The position numbers and the translations under genes are program-made. DNA of 35,647 nucleotides, taken from assembly GCA_016342455.1 (NCBI GenBank), contig JAEIOE010000020.1:1-35647 (forward strand), in the 5' to 3' direction. Below are positions 1 to 9,900 of this stretch, one piece after another (position 1 is the stretch's first letter; the number at the start of each line of letters is the position of its first letter). Source of the stretch: Mycoplasmatota bacterium (GTDB taxonomy: Bacteria > Bacillota_I > Bacilli_A > Izemoplasmatales > Hujiaoplasmataceae). Under the pieces are notes generated by a model. The model was not told the DNA's origin. It saw only the letters and a program-made list of their open reading frames with translations, and searched no databases.

Positions 1-51
1 TTGGAACACGCCAAAGAGAACTTACTTGTTTTCAAGTTAAGTATCTTTTAA
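1..51 (+). other. Possible 3' end of an upstream plus-strand gene
   Basis: Two frames stay open from the window edge: one stops at 49-51 (TAA) and one at 38-40 (TAA). Either could be the C-terminus of a gene that begins outside the window. Too little is present to choose a frame or family. Confidence 0.25.
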
Positions 52-73
52 AGAGTAACGTCAGTTACTTTTG
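50..73. terminator. Putative bidirectional terminator at the apbE 3' end
   Basis: The arms AAGAGTAAC and GTTACTTTT surround a GTCA loop, giving about nine pairs with one G-U, followed by a short T run. The apbE stop codon (65-67, minus strand) lies inside the hairpin. The T-tract is weak, so this is a modest call. Confidence 0.4.
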
Positions 74-1222
74 TTCTGAGATAACGTAGTTGTAAGTTTG
101 GAAGCCATCAGAGTATGTAATAGTCCCATCATAGCTGTACCATACCGCTTCAAGGTTTTCAGTTTCATTAACGAAACTTATTGCATCTTCTAAATCTAAT
201 AAATAGATCGCTGTAGATAATACATCAGCTATTGCTGAATCTGGATAGATAATAGAAACACTCATAACATCTCCACCAGGATAATTTGTACGAGGATCAA
301 TAATGTGATGATATACTTCTGAAGTATCAATATCCTTAAAGAATCTTTGATAATTGCCGCTGGTAACTAAAGCCATATCTTCTGGAAGTTGAACGTATTG
401 ATAATAGGTATTGACTATTTTAAAATCTGTACTTGGTTCAATAAGCGCAATTAAAAAGTCAGAAGTATCATTTGTCGGATTTTGGCCATTTCCAATTACA
501 TTCGAGTTTCCTAAATTAAGGATATATGTGATATCTAAACTATTTAAATGATCAGTTACTATATTCGCAACGTAGCCTTTTGCATAGCCACCTAGATCAA
601 TTGACATATCACTTTCTAAAAAGCTAATTGAATTCGTTTCAGCATCTAAAACAACATTATCTGGATTTGTATGAAAAGTGATTCCATCTATTTCCTTATT
701 AGGAACAGGACAATATAAAATTCCTAGTTCTATCGAATCATTACAGTTTGAATTATCTCTAGCATTATGCCAAACATCTAAAACTTGACCTAGAGCAATA
801 TTAAATAGATAGGTGTCATCTCTAACGACTAAAGTTTTATTATCCATCGCAAATACCAAAGCTTGAAATAATTTATCATCTAACACCAAAGTTTCAGTTG
901 ATTCGTTTATGTTATACACATTGGTAATTCCGCTGTATTCATGATATTTATCGAAATATTGATGATATGTCTCTAAGGTATTTTCAAAGTATTCAAATAC
1001 TTCTAAAATATCATAGCTATCACTTGCTTGATAATATAACTTTAAAGAGACAGTTGTATCAAAATACGAAGTAGTTGTTTTTTCACATAGAAAAACACCC
1101 GCTGTGTTTGACGCTACACAGAGTTCAGTGTTTGGGTTCTCAAAAGCTTGTGTAGAACTATTACAAGCAATGAATAGAGGCATTATTAGAAGTAATAATA
1201 ACACTAAAATTGTTTTTTTCAT
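65..1222 (-). CDS. apbE: ApbE-family FAD:protein FMN transferase, lipoprotein
   Basis: The family transfers FMN from FAD onto a Thr in target flavoproteins such as Rnf/Nqr subunits or FMN-binding-domain proteins, outside the membrane. The 385-residue product starts with a lipoprotein signal peptide whose lipobox ends LFIAC (Cys20). Family motifs are visible: SIDLGGYAKGY at about 207-217, TSGNYQRFF at 287-295, HHIIDPRTNYP at 305-315, and a metal-site segment around Asp333 and Thr337 (ADVLSTA). The usual DPRTG reads DPRTN here, a mild divergence. The gene is divergent from a NusG-domain-II protein, a pairing consistent with a flavin-based electron-transfer function. The target flavoprotein is not in the window. 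Family assignment is firm; the target is unknown. Confidence 0.93.
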   Translation of the reverse strand: MKKTILVLLLLLIMPLFIACNSSTQAFENPNTELCVASNTAGVFLCEKTTTSYFDTTVSLKLYYQASDSYDILEVFEYFENTLETYHQYFDKYHEYSGITNVYNINESTETLVLDDKLFQALVFAMDNKTLVVRDDTYLFNIALGQVLDVWHNARDNSNCNDSIELGILYCPVPNKEIDGITFHTNPDNVVLDAETNSISFLESDMSIDLGGYAKGYVANIVTDHLNSLDITYILNLGNSNVIGNGQNPTNDTSDFLIALIEPSTDFKIVNTYYQYVQLPEDMALVTSGNYQRFFKDIDTSEVYHHIIDPRTNYPGGDVMSVSIIYPDSAIADVLSTAIYLLDLEDAISFVNETENLEAVWYSYDGTITYSDGFQTYNYVISEQK

Positions 1223-1234
1223 AAAAACTCCTTT

Positions 1235-1258
1235 TATATCTAATGAATTTTAGATATA
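1235..1258. promoter_or_regulatory. Inverted repeat between divergent apbE and NusG-II genes
   Basis: A perfect 9-bp inverted repeat, TATATCTAA-N6-TTAGATATA, lies in the short divergent intergenic region. It covers the place where a -35 would sit for the plus-strand -10 candidate TATAAT at 1266-1271. It could be an operator for both genes. No regulator is identified. Confidence 0.4.
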
Positions 1259-1265
1259 GATAATG

Positions 1266-1271
1266 TATAAT
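1266..1271 (+). promoter_or_regulatory. -10 element candidate for the NusG-II/DUF1146 pair
   Basis: TATAAT lies 10 bases upstream of the AGGTGA ribosome-binding site at 1282-1287. No good -35 is visible at 17 bp spacing; an inverted repeat occupies that position. Confidence 0.4.
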
Positions 1272-1288
1272 AATAGTAAGTAGGTGAT

Positions 1289-1792
1289 ATTATCAAAAAA
1301 CTAGATATTATCATTATTGTTTCTATATTACTATTAGGTCTTGGATTGTTGTTTGGATTCAAAATCTATGAGAGTAATAATCAGAGCGGTAATGCATACG
1401 CCAGAATTACATATGAGAACGAGTTAATTCTTATGATTGATCTAGAAACACTAGAGTATCAAGTTTTTAATACGGTGTACAAAGACTTAATCACTACAGA
1501 CTTGGCTGATGAAGGAATATTCTATGTACCTGGTAAAGTCACAACTGATATGGAAGCATTATATCAAGTTGATGAATTTGCTAGAGACAATCAAATAGTT
1601 GGAATCAAGCTTTTAGTTAAAGATTCTAAGATATCTGTTGAATATCAAGAAAGTCCTAGAGATATCTGCGAATTTCAAGCGCCTACTAATTCACATTTAC
1701 AACCGATTGTATGTTTACCTAATGAATTAATTATTAATGTTTATACAAATCTATCAAGTGAACAATTTGTTCCTGATGCTATATTGGAGTGA
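1289..1792 (+). CDS. Membrane-anchored NusG domain II protein, apparent non-canonical start
   Basis: The C-terminal half has the NusG domain II pattern: a beta-rich domain with a Cys in PRDIC and a terminal IVCLPNELIINVY block. Proteins of this type in Bacillota are small exported proteins often encoded with ApbE, FMN-binding or prenyl-diphosphate-transporter genes; their exact role is unclear. The first standard start in frame is TTG at 1346, but it would cut a transmembrane helix in half. The frame is open back to a stop at 1277-1279. A ribosome-binding site AGGTGA (1282-1287) is followed by ATT (1289) and ATC (1292), then codons for KKLDIIIIVSILLLGLGLL, a convincing membrane anchor. I therefore place the start at ATT 1289 or ATC 1292. 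A substitution or error that removed an ATG is the alternative. Confidence 0.7.
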   Translation: MIKKLDIIIIVSILLLGLGLLFGFKIYESNNQSGNAYARITYENELILMIDLETLEYQVFNTVYKDLITTDLADEGIFYVPGKVTTDMEALYQVDEFARDNQIVGIKLLVKDSKISVEYQESPRDICEFQAPTNSHLQPIVCLPNELIINVYTNLSSEQFVPDAILE

Positions 1793-1796
1793 TCTT

Positions 1797-2030
1797 ATGT
1801 TTTTATCTGTTTTTGACCCTAGAATCTTTGTGATATCTAGAATAATACTATTTTTTGTAGCTGTTGTCTTTATCTTTAGAGCAATGCAAGCAATTGATTT
1901 TTCTAAAATTTTTAGAAAAAACTCTGGAGAGCAGATAAGATTTTTATATATGGTGATTGCAATTATTCTTGGATACCTTTTTGTTGATGCAATTGTTTCT
2001 ATATTGGTATATGTAGATAGCTTACTTTAA
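1797..2030 (+). CDS. DUF1146 small integral membrane protein
   Basis: This 77-residue protein has two hydrophobic helices and the DUF1146 (YwzB-like) pattern: a first helix, then RAMQAIDFSKIFRKN, then RFLYMVIAIILGYLF. The family is common in Bacillota, is of unknown function and is about this length. An upstream ATG at 1737 is in frame but lies inside the previous gene. The ATG at 1797 is preferred because GGAGTGAT, which includes the stop of the previous gene, precedes it at a good distance. The gene is therefore closely coupled to the NusG-II gene. Its stop (2028-2030) overlaps the stop of the convergent YigZ gene (2027-2029). Confidence 0.8.
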   Translation: MFLSVFDPRIFVISRIILFFVAVVFIFRAMQAIDFSKIFRKNSGEQIRFLYMVIAIILGYLFVDAIVSILVYVDSLL

Positions 2031-2638
2031 GCGTATTCTGAATACGTTGAATGGACAATTAATTTATCTTCGAAATTATTCTTGCTAAATAATGTTTCTT
2101 TTACTGTATCAAAATTATCGGAATTTATCTTAAAAGAGAATGTGATATCTTTGTCATATAAAACATCTAATAACTCAGTGTTTTCTCTAAGGTATTTATC
2201 AATACTACCTATAAAATCATAGCTACATTTCACTGAACAAGTGAATGTAGTTTGTTTTTTTGTTAGACAAACTTTCTTTATTACTTCAACGGCTGAAGAA
2301 GAATAGGCTCTAATTAAACCGCCAGCACCTAATAAGGTTCCACCAAAATAGCGTACTACAATTACAATGATATTTGTTAACTCGTTTTTATGTAGTACTT
2401 CTAAAATTGGAAAACCAGCAGTTCTGGTAGGTTCTCCGTCGTCTGATGCTTTTTGGATTATCCCACTATCCCCAATAACATATGCATAGCAGTGATGATT
2501 TGCAGAATAGTGTTCTTTTCGAACTGCTTTCAAAATCTCGTTTGCTTCGTCATCTGAATTAACAGGGTAAGCTAAAGCAATAAATTTTGATTTTTTAATG
2601 ACTAATTCATTTGAAGTTTTTTCTTTAATTGAATTCAT
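2027..2638 (-). CDS. yigZ: YigZ/IMPACT family protein (UPF0029)
   Basis: The 203-residue protein carries the conserved IMPACT N-terminal motifs: SKFIA at 17-21, DDGEPTRTAG at 66-75 and VVRYFGGTLLGAGGLIRAY at about 94-112. A smaller C-terminal domain follows, as in bacterial YigZ/YvyE. The eukaryotic relative modulates the GCN1/GCN2 stress pathway; the bacterial role is poorly defined. The start at 2638 is chosen because GGTGAT sits just upstream of it. An in-frame upstream start at 2677 has no such site and would add a hydrophobic stretch foreign to the family. The gene is divergent from cca. Confidence 0.88.
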   Translation of the reverse strand: MNSIKEKTSNELVIKKSKFIALAYPVNSDDEANEILKAVRKEHYSANHHCYAYVIGDSGIIQKASDDGEPTRTAGFPILEVLHKNELTNIIVIVVRYFGGTLLGAGGLIRAYSSSAVEVIKKVCLTKKQTTFTCSVKCSYDFIGSIDKYLRENTELLDVLYDKDITFSFKINSDNFDTVKETLFSKNNFEDKLIVHSTYSEYA

Positions 2639-2654
2639 AATATCACCATAAAAT

Positions 2655-2660
2655 ATTATA
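2655..2660 (-). promoter_or_regulatory. Extended -10 promoter candidate for yigZ
   Basis: On the minus strand the sequence reads TGTTATAAT, an extended -10 (TGnTATAAT). It lies about 10 bases upstream of the GGTGAT ribosome-binding site, so the leader would be very short. No clear -35 is seen. Confidence 0.45.
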
Positions 2661-2726
2661 ACATAGATAGCGCTCATAGACCGGTAATATTATGTTATTT
2701 AGTTAGGAATAAATTTCTTAATATGT

Positions 2727-2732
2727 TATAAT
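2727..2732 (+). promoter_or_regulatory. Extended -10 promoter candidate for cca-pulA-yhaM
   Basis: The sequence reads TGTTATAAT, again an extended -10, just upstream of AGGTGA (2738-2743) and the cca ATG. It is the same nine-base arrangement as the divergent yigZ promoter. The predicted leader is only about 10 bases. Confidence 0.45.
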
Positions 2733-2748
2733 AATTTAGGTGATTTAG

Positions 2749-3930
2749 ATGGATTTAAGTTTTGAAAAGGGAAGAATTATACTAAAGGAATTACTTGATT
2801 TAAACTATCAAGCTTTTTTTGTTGGTGGATTTGTAAGAGATCACCTTCTCAATATGAAAGCGAATGATATTGATATTACTACAAATGCCCTACCAAAAGA
2901 AGTCCAAAAAATATTTCCTAAAACAAAAGCTACCGGAATTAGATATGGAACGATATCAGTTTTTAAAGGTAAGGATAGTTTTGAAGTAACTACATTTAGA
3001 TCAGATAAGAATTACGTGAATCATAGAAAGCCTGAATCTGTAGTCTTTTCAAAAGATATTTTAGAAGACTTAAAGAGAAGAGATTTTACTATCAATGCTT
3101 TCGCAATGGATTATGACGGTGAAATACTTGACTTATTTGAAGGAAAAACAGATTTAAAAAATAAATTGATACGAGCAATAGGAGAAGCGGATCTTCGTTT
3201 TAATGAAGATGCTTTAAGAATGTTAAGAGCTTTTCGCTTTGTTGCGAAATTAGATTTTGATATTGAAGAAAAAACCTTTTTAAGTATTCAAAGAAATATT
3301 GAACTTCTTAAAGAAATCTCCAATGAAAGAATCCTTATGGAACTTAAAAAGATCTGTGCATATCCATATAGTCAAAAAGCGTTAAAATTACTTGAAGAAG
3401 GAAATATGCAAAAAGCTTTTCCGGAATTTTCTAAAGCGTTAAAATTACTAAAAAACACAGAAGAATTCAATTTGAATTATATTGAATTTCTTGCATTAAG
3501 CTTTTATCTAGAAGAAATAGATATTCCTTCATATTGGCGATTTTCTAACAAAGAAACCGCAATTATTAATAAGGTAATTGAACTAGTTACTGTTACGGAA
3601 AAAGACAAATTTAATGAAATGATTATTTATCGTTTAGGGAAAGACATACCTTTAATGGCAAACAGTGTAAACAAGGTAATAAATCCTAAGAATGATCAAG
3701 AAGATTTAATACTAAAAATATATGAAGAATTACCAATATATAAAACATGTGACTTAGCGTTTAAGGGTCAAGATATTCTAGAATTAACCTCAGAAAGAAA
3801 TGCTGAAATAATAGGCGATATTATAGATGATATTACTTATCAAGTGATTACAAAACAACTAGCTAATAATTATGAAGATATAAAAAATTTCACAATGAAA
3901 TTAATGGAGAATAAATATGGAAAAAGATAA
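2749..3930 (+). CDS. cca: CCA-adding enzyme / tRNA nucleotidyltransferase
   Basis: This 393-residue class II nucleotidyltransferase should add or repair the 3' CCA end of tRNA. The catalytic head shows VGGFVRD at 25-31 and the metal-binding DID at 40-42. The nucleotide-selecting region with RRDFTINAFAMD lies at 110-121, and the neck begins with RFNEDALRMLRAFRF at about 150-164. Length matches Bacillus-type enzymes and no HD domain is present. A poly(A) polymerase is hard to exclude by sequence in this family, but a single gene of this length next to housekeeping genes is most likely cca. AGGTGA precedes the ATG. The 3' end overlaps pulA by 14 bases. Confidence 0.88.
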   Translation: MDLSFEKGRIILKELLDLNYQAFFVGGFVRDHLLNMKANDIDITTNALPKEVQKIFPKTKATGIRYGTISVFKGKDSFEVTTFRSDKNYVNHRKPESVVFSKDILEDLKRRDFTINAFAMDYDGEILDLFEGKTDLKNKLIRAIGEADLRFNEDALRMLRAFRFVAKLDFDIEEKTFLSIQRNIELLKEISNERILMELKKICAYPYSQKALKLLEEGNMQKAFPEFSKALKLLKNTEEFNLNYIEFLALSFYLEEIDIPSYWRFSNKETAIINKVIELVTVTEKDKFNEMIIYRLGKDIPLMANSVNKVINPKNDQEDLILKIYEELPIYKTCDLAFKGQDILELTSERNAEIIGDIIDDITYQVITKQLANNYEDIKNFTMKLMENKYGKR

Positions 3931-6010
3931 TCGTCCTTTCTATTGTTACCTCGATGACTTCGATGAAGTAACAATAATCATTCCAATTAAAAACTATCAA
4001 GATAGTAATAAGTACTTTTTGGTTGGAAACGATGAAATTATAAATTTGAATATTTCTCGAAAAATTAACCTAGGACTAGAAATCAAACTGATTACTCACT
4101 TTGATGCATATATAGATTTAGGTAAAACTTATTTCGTAGAAAATCAACAAAAAGAAATGTCAGAATTACATACAGGAAAAATTGTCAGAACAGAGTTATT
4201 TGATAATATTTATAGTTATAAGAAAAATGATTTAGGGGTTACTTATAGTGTTGAAAGTTCAAAATTTAAAATTTGGACGCCAATAGCGAAATATGTAAAA
4301 CTTGAATTAATATCTCCAGAAGAAGTATTAGAAGTTCATGATTTAAAATACAAGAGTTCCGGTGTTTGGAGAGTTGCTGTTGACGGAGATTTAGAAGGAT
4401 ATAAATATCGTTACAGAGTATATGTTAACGGTAAAGAGAGTATTGTACAAGATCCATATGCAATCGCTTCTAATGCAAATGGAGAATACGGATTTGTAGT
4501 TGATAAAAGCAAGTTCTATCAAATGAAAAGCGAATCTCATTTCTCTGGAAATATTCTTGACGCAGTTTTATACGAAGCGAACGTAAGAGACTTTACAATT
4601 GATAGTTCAATGGATTTTAAAAACAAAGGCAAGTTTTTAGGTTTTGTTGAAAGCGGAATTAAGACGAAATCAGGTTTAAGCGCTGGAATAGATTATCTGA
4701 AAGAACTAGGAATTACACACGTTCAGTTAATGCCAATCTTTGATTTTGATGGTGTTGATGAAAACCTAAGAGATTCACAATATAACTGGGGTTATAATCC
4801 TCATCAATTCTTTGTTCCAGAGGGTTGGTATTCCAAAAACCCAAATGACCCGTATTCTCGAATTAATGAATTAAAAGAAATGATTGATGTCTTACATGAA
4901 AACGGAATATCTGTTGTGATGGATGTTGTATTCAATCATGTTTTTAATGAAAAAACATTCCCTATGGAAAAATTAGTTCCTGGTTATAGTTATCGAATGG
5001 ATAGACAAGGACATTTAACAAACGTTTCGGGTTGTAATAACGATATTGCTAGCCATAGAAAAATGATGAGAAAACTAATTGTTGATAATGTATTGTTTTG
5101 GGTGAATGAATATATGATAGATGGATTCAGATTCGATTTAATGGGCTTAATTGATTACGAAACGATGAATGAATTGAGACAAGAACTTCACGATACAAGT
5201 GAACATATCATTGTTTATGGTGAAGGCTGGAATATGTATTCATCTAATCTAACAGATCGCATGGCACATATGTCGAATAAGAATGTAATCTATACAATAG
5301 GGTTCTTCAATGATAAATTTAGAGAGACAATCAAAGGTGCTACTTTTGATCCCTTATCTAAAGGATACTCAATGGGGAATACTCAAGAAATTAATACCGT
5401 TCAAGAAATGTTGCTTGGTAGTGCTAGAAATAGATTTATGTTTAAATATACTACTCAAAGCATTAATTATGTTGAGTGTCATGATAATCTAACTTATTAT
5501 GATAAATCCTTACATATAACAGATGATGAAGAATTGATTAAGAAACAAGCAAAGCTAGCATTGTCTATGGTATTACTATCTCAAGGAGTACCATTTATAC
5601 ATTCTGGTCAAGAGTTTTTAAGAACAAAGAAGTTAGTGGAAAACTCATATATTTCCGGTGATGAAGTTAATTTAATTGACTGGAAGCGTAGAGAAGAATA
5701 TAATGATGTTGTTGAATATGTAAAAAAACTAATTGAAATTAGGAAACAAACAAGCTGTTTAAAAATCAAATCAAGCTATGATTTAATTCAGGAAACAGAA
5801 GTAATTGCCCTAAATTCAAAATCAATAATGCTACATTTAAATACAAGTTGTAATATGCTTATTATTTTTAAACCAACGACGCAAGAAGAAACAATTATAA
5901 TTCCTGATGAGTATGAATTATTACTATCATCTACTGAAAGTTATGAAGTGGAAGATAAGAATACCTACGCATTAAGTGAAATTGGAACATATATATTTAA
6001 GAAGAGGTGA
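3917..6010 (+). CDS. pulA: Type I pullulanase (GH13), cytoplasmic
   Basis: The 697-residue enzyme should cleave alpha-1,6 branches in glycogen or pullulan-type glucans. There is no signal peptide, so it probably acts on imported or internal glucans. An N-terminal beta region (to about 95) is followed by a CBM48-like domain at about 105-190 and the GH13 barrel. The type I signature YNWGYNP is at 289-295. The four conserved regions are visible: DVVFNHVF at 336-343, GFRFDLMG with nucleophile Asp407, VYGEGW with acid/base Glu436, and CHDN with His522-Asp523. The start overlaps the end of cca by 14 bases, suggesting coupled translation. Length matches Bacillus AmyX/PulA. Confidence 0.93.
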   Translation: MEKDNRPFYCYLDDFDEVTIIIPIKNYQDSNKYFLVGNDEIINLNISRKINLGLEIKLITHFDAYIDLGKTYFVENQQKEMSELHTGKIVRTELFDNIYSYKKNDLGVTYSVESSKFKIWTPIAKYVKLELISPEEVLEVHDLKYKSSGVWRVAVDGDLEGYKYRYRVYVNGKESIVQDPYAIASNANGEYGFVVDKSKFYQMKSESHFSGNILDAVLYEANVRDFTIDSSMDFKNKGKFLGFVESGIKTKSGLSAGIDYLKELGITHVQLMPIFDFDGVDENLRDSQYNWGYNPHQFFVPEGWYSKNPNDPYSRINELKEMIDVLHENGISVVMDVVFNHVFNEKTFPMEKLVPGYSYRMDRQGHLTNVSGCNNDIASHRKMMRKLIVDNVLFWVNEYMIDGFRFDLMGLIDYETMNELRQELHDTSEHIIVYGEGWNMYSSNLTDRMAHMSNKNVIYTIGFFNDKFRETIKGATFDPLSKGYSMGNTQEINTVQEMLLGSARNRFMFKYTTQSINYVECHDNLTYYDKSLHITDDEELIKKQAKLALSMVLLSQGVPFIHSGQEFLRTKKLVENSYISGDEVNLIDWKRREEYNDVVEYVKKLIEIRKQTSCLKIKSSYDLIQETEVIALNSKSIMLHLNTSCNMLIIFKPTTQEETIIIPDEYELLLSSTESYEVEDKNTYALSEIGTYIFKKR

Positions 6011-6014
6011 TTTG

Positions 6015-6941
6015 ATGGTAGAAGTCGGACAAGAATTTAATTTCTTTGGTAAAGTTCTCCAAAAAAATGATTCAACATACGAAACATATCCAGTAAATGT
6101 ATTAACAGAAGATTTAGAAAATGTAATAGTAAGAATTAACAGAGATGAAGATGTTTCTTTAAACAAAATATATTATTTTGAAACAATAGCCACACAGTTT
6201 AAAGAAAAAGTTCATTTTGAAGTCTCAAAATTTGAAATCTTAACTGAAACTGATGCATTGGAAGCTAAAAAAGAAGAACTATTAAAGTTGTTTTATAATT
6301 ATGCCCCAATCATCACAGAAGAGATTAGAAATGATATTGAGGCAGTTATCAAGAAACTAGAGAATAAAGTCATTAGAGATATCACAGAAGCGATTTACAA
6401 GCGTTTCAGAGATAATTTCTATTTATATCCAGCAGCTACTAAATTTCATCACGCATATATATCAGGTTTAGCCTATCATACGCATTCAATGCTTAAACTA
6501 GCTGAAGGATTTTTAAAAGTATATCCTTTCTTAAATGAAGATTTAGTAAATGCAGGGATCATCTTACATGACATGTGTAAAATATTTGAATTTGATACCT
6601 ATGAAGGATCAGAATATACTATTAGAGGTAAATTGCTAGGCCATATTGCAATGGGTGCTAATTTAGTTGACGAGGTTGCTAGAGATTTAGGTTATAGTAA
6701 TGAAGAAGAAACAATGTTGTTAGAACATATCATTATCAGTCATCATTATTATGGTAACTTTGGTTCACCAAGAAAACCAAATATTGCAGAAGCATTGATT
6801 ATTCATTTCATAGATAACATCGATTCAAAAACTACAGTATTAGGTGAAGAACTTGATCTTGTAGGAAAAGGTGATTTAACAAGTAGTATTGGCGTTTTAG
6901 AACGCGAGAGATATTACAAACATAAACTTTCAAAAGAATAG
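6015..6941 (+). CDS. yhaM: 3'-5' exoribonuclease YhaM
   Basis: The 308-residue protein has an N-terminal OB-fold-like segment (about 1-80) and an HD phosphohydrolase domain (about 140-300), the layout of YhaM (314 residues in Bacillus). HD-domain residues are visible: HH at 145-146, HTH at 155-157, LHDMCK with His185-Asp186, EH at 237-238, HH at 243-244 and Asp267. The family degrades RNA and some DNA from the 3' end. An in-frame ATG at 5976 lies inside pulA. The start at 6015 follows GAGGTGAT directly and gives the family's normal length. It is the last gene of the cca-pulA-yhaM run. Confidence 0.9.
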   Translation: MVEVGQEFNFFGKVLQKNDSTYETYPVNVLTEDLENVIVRINRDEDVSLNKIYYFETIATQFKEKVHFEVSKFEILTETDALEAKKEELLKLFYNYAPIITEEIRNDIEAVIKKLENKVIRDITEAIYKRFRDNFYLYPAATKFHHAYISGLAYHTHSMLKLAEGFLKVYPFLNEDLVNAGIILHDMCKIFEFDTYEGSEYTIRGKLLGHIAMGANLVDEVARDLGYSNEEETMLLEHIIISHHYYGNFGSPRKPNIAEALIIHFIDNIDSKTTVLGEELDLVGKGDLTSSIGVLERERYYKHKLSKE

Positions 6942-6943
6942 AA

Positions 6944-6976
6944 AAAGAAGCTGAAAACTCAGCTTCTTTCTTTTTA
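6944..6976. terminator. Strong intrinsic terminator, probably bidirectional
   Basis: A perfect 11-bp stem, AAAGAAGCTGA/TCAGCTTCTTT, closes an AAAC loop and is followed by CTTTTT. The A run on the left gives a U-tract on the minus strand, so it can also serve the convergent foldase gene ending at 6990. Confidence 0.9.
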
Positions 6977-6989
6977 TCTAGTTGTTTAA

Positions 6990-9900
6990 TTATTCTGTAA
7001 TATAATCTCCTAAGATTGCTTCAAAGTATACATCTCTAACTTCAGTTAACATTGCCATTAAAGCAGTATTATCTAAATTACCATATGATACTGGTAAGAA
7101 TTCTCCGTCAACAATTCTATCAGCGATATTTATGTTAATTGTTCCTAAAACATAAGTACTTGATAATAAGTTATCGAAGTATATTAGTAAAGCTGAGTTA
7201 ACACTAGTAGGTATATTAGGAATTTCAATATCGTATCTACTTTCAATATCAGCATCAGTTAAATCATAAACCATTGCATAATATTTGTATAGTGCATAAA
7301 GTTGCAATTGCTCTAATGATGGAGCTTCTTCATCGTTTTCAGAACCTACTGTGTATTCAGGGTTAGCAGAATCTGCTTCTGTGAAATCGGCAGTTGGTTG
7401 TTCGAAATCGTCACCTTGTTCAACTTTGATTAAGTGAAGTCCAAACTCTGTTGTTATTAAAGAAGAGTATAGAGAATCTTTATCTAAGTTTTGAGGTAAT
7501 TGGTATGTATCATACAAATCAATTAAAGCATCTACGAATTCTGTTACAAATGTATCTTTTACTCCGTATGTACCGCTGTATGTCAATGAATGAGAAACAC
7601 CATCGTCATCAGTTCCATTTAAACTTTCAGTCATAATTAAGAATCCGTTTTGTTTGAATGCTCCCCAAGTTTCGTCTTCTCTAGAAGCGTTATTAAATTC
7701 AACAACTAATTCTGCGAATGTTCCATCAAACTCATCAATAGCGATTTCAAGTTGACCTAGTAACGCGTTAAACGCTGTTGTTTCATCAACTGTTAAAGAT
7801 GCTTGATAAGCATCAAAGTCATCAGGACTTCCATCTTCATCAAAATCAAGATGGATTAATACTTGGTTTACATCTAAACTGAAGTAGTTATCATAGTAAT
7901 CTAGAACTTCAGGATATAAAGCTTCAACTACATCATATAATTCAGTAGTTTCTTGGATTAAATGTGGTTGTAATTCGCTAGTTACAAAGTATTGTAATAA
8001 AGCCATTTCTGATTTTACACCATATCTTGCATAAGCATATTCTATGTATGAAGAATAACCGAATGTAGAACCCATACTTGCATATAATGATTCATAGTAA
8101 ACATATTCGCTCTTAGAATTATCGATAGCAGTATACATATCGTCCATTCTAGCAGATTTGTTTTTCATTAGGTTTGTTTGTTCTCCGAAGATTTCTTCGA
8201 AGTAAACAGAGTATAATAATTCTTTGTCTTGTGCAGCATATAATGTGTACAATGCAGCGTTTCTAGTTAATGCGTATGTAAATAGTTGGTCTGCAGTAAC
8301 TTCGTATGCTTCATCAGATGTTAATGTTTTTTCAAATGAGCAAATTAATTCATTGTCACCTTTTTCATTTAGTACATAACCAGTATCTAGAGATTGATAA
8401 TCTATCCCTAAGTAATGATCATAGATAACAAATCCTAAATCAGATCTTGTTTCCAATAACGTTGTTTCAACATTGCTGTCTCCACTAGTACCATAAACAT
8501 AATCATCTAATAATCTATTATATAGAAAATCATAGACCGTATCATTGTTTAAAACAGTTTTTAAAGAAACTTCAGTCCATTCAACTTCGGTAACTTCTTC
8601 TGTATCACCTTGAGCTAAAACAGTTACTGTTCTTGTATAGCTTTTTGTAGCGCCTAACACACTGATTGTAAATGTTAATTCCACTTCAGTATCTACTTCA
8701 GGATTTACAACAACGCCAGCACTTGATATCACATCTGAATCAGATGATGACCAAGCAATAGTTCCGCTGTAATAAGTAGTTTTAGGTAACGTAATAGTAG
8801 CCCCTATTGTAGAAGGAATTACTACAGTTGGTTCAAGATATTCAAAGATAGGTGTTGTAACATCAATCTTAGTATTATCATCTAATTTATAAGTCATATA
8901 ATAATAACCAGCAGTTCCAGTTGATAACAATGTCGGAGTATTGCTGTATCGATCATCGTCTTCACCGATTGCTAATTGATTAAACATATAATCAGAAAGT
9001 GATCCATTGATTTCTGTTAAATCATCATAATTGAAATGAATGAAATCATCGTCTAAAGCAATTAAATCTTCGACAGTAGCATCTTCAGCTAATACAGGTC
9101 TGTATAAACCATATACATAGTTATACATTTGAATATATTTTGCTAAAACTTCTTCATCAGTTAATTCAGTTGAATTGTTTGATGATACGATTACTACATC
9201 TTCAATTGCAGTATAAACTTTATTAACTACTAAATCAGTAGTATGAGTAACGTCATTATTTAATTCGTCCCAGATATGTCCATCTGAATCGATTGTAAAT
9301 TTCACTTCTAAAGCGTCATTCACAACATTAATTGTTTCGTCCATGTCATAAGCATCTGTTCTAGTTACAGTGTAATAAACAGTATTAGCTTCTTCATAAA
9401 CTTCAGCAGCTGCTAAGTCAGCGAAAATTTTGTCAGACTCAAGAACAACTTCTAGTAATCCATCTACTAAGTCAGCATTTTCATCTATTCTGTATTCTAA
9501 ATCAGAACTATCAGTATAAATTCCATTTACTCCCAAAGTATAAACGATATCATCGTCCATGTTTAAAATATTTTCTTCTTCATCGAAGTAGTAGATATCG
9601 ACTGGTAAGTAGGCTTCAATAATTTCATCGTCTTCATCTAACAATGTTTCGTTTGCAAACACATAACCGTTATAAAGTCTTAATTCAATTCCAGCTAAAG
9701 AAATTAAATTGAATTTTTCCATAACGAATTCTGCATCAGCTTTACTTGTAAAACGAATGTTAACCGCAGAGATATCATCAAAGTATGAATAAAGGTATTC
9801 AGTAATTACGCTTTTTTCAGTAACTACACCATTTTCATCAGCATTATCAAGAACGAATGCTTCTCTGGCGATGAGTAATTTTGCGTATTCTTCTTCAACT

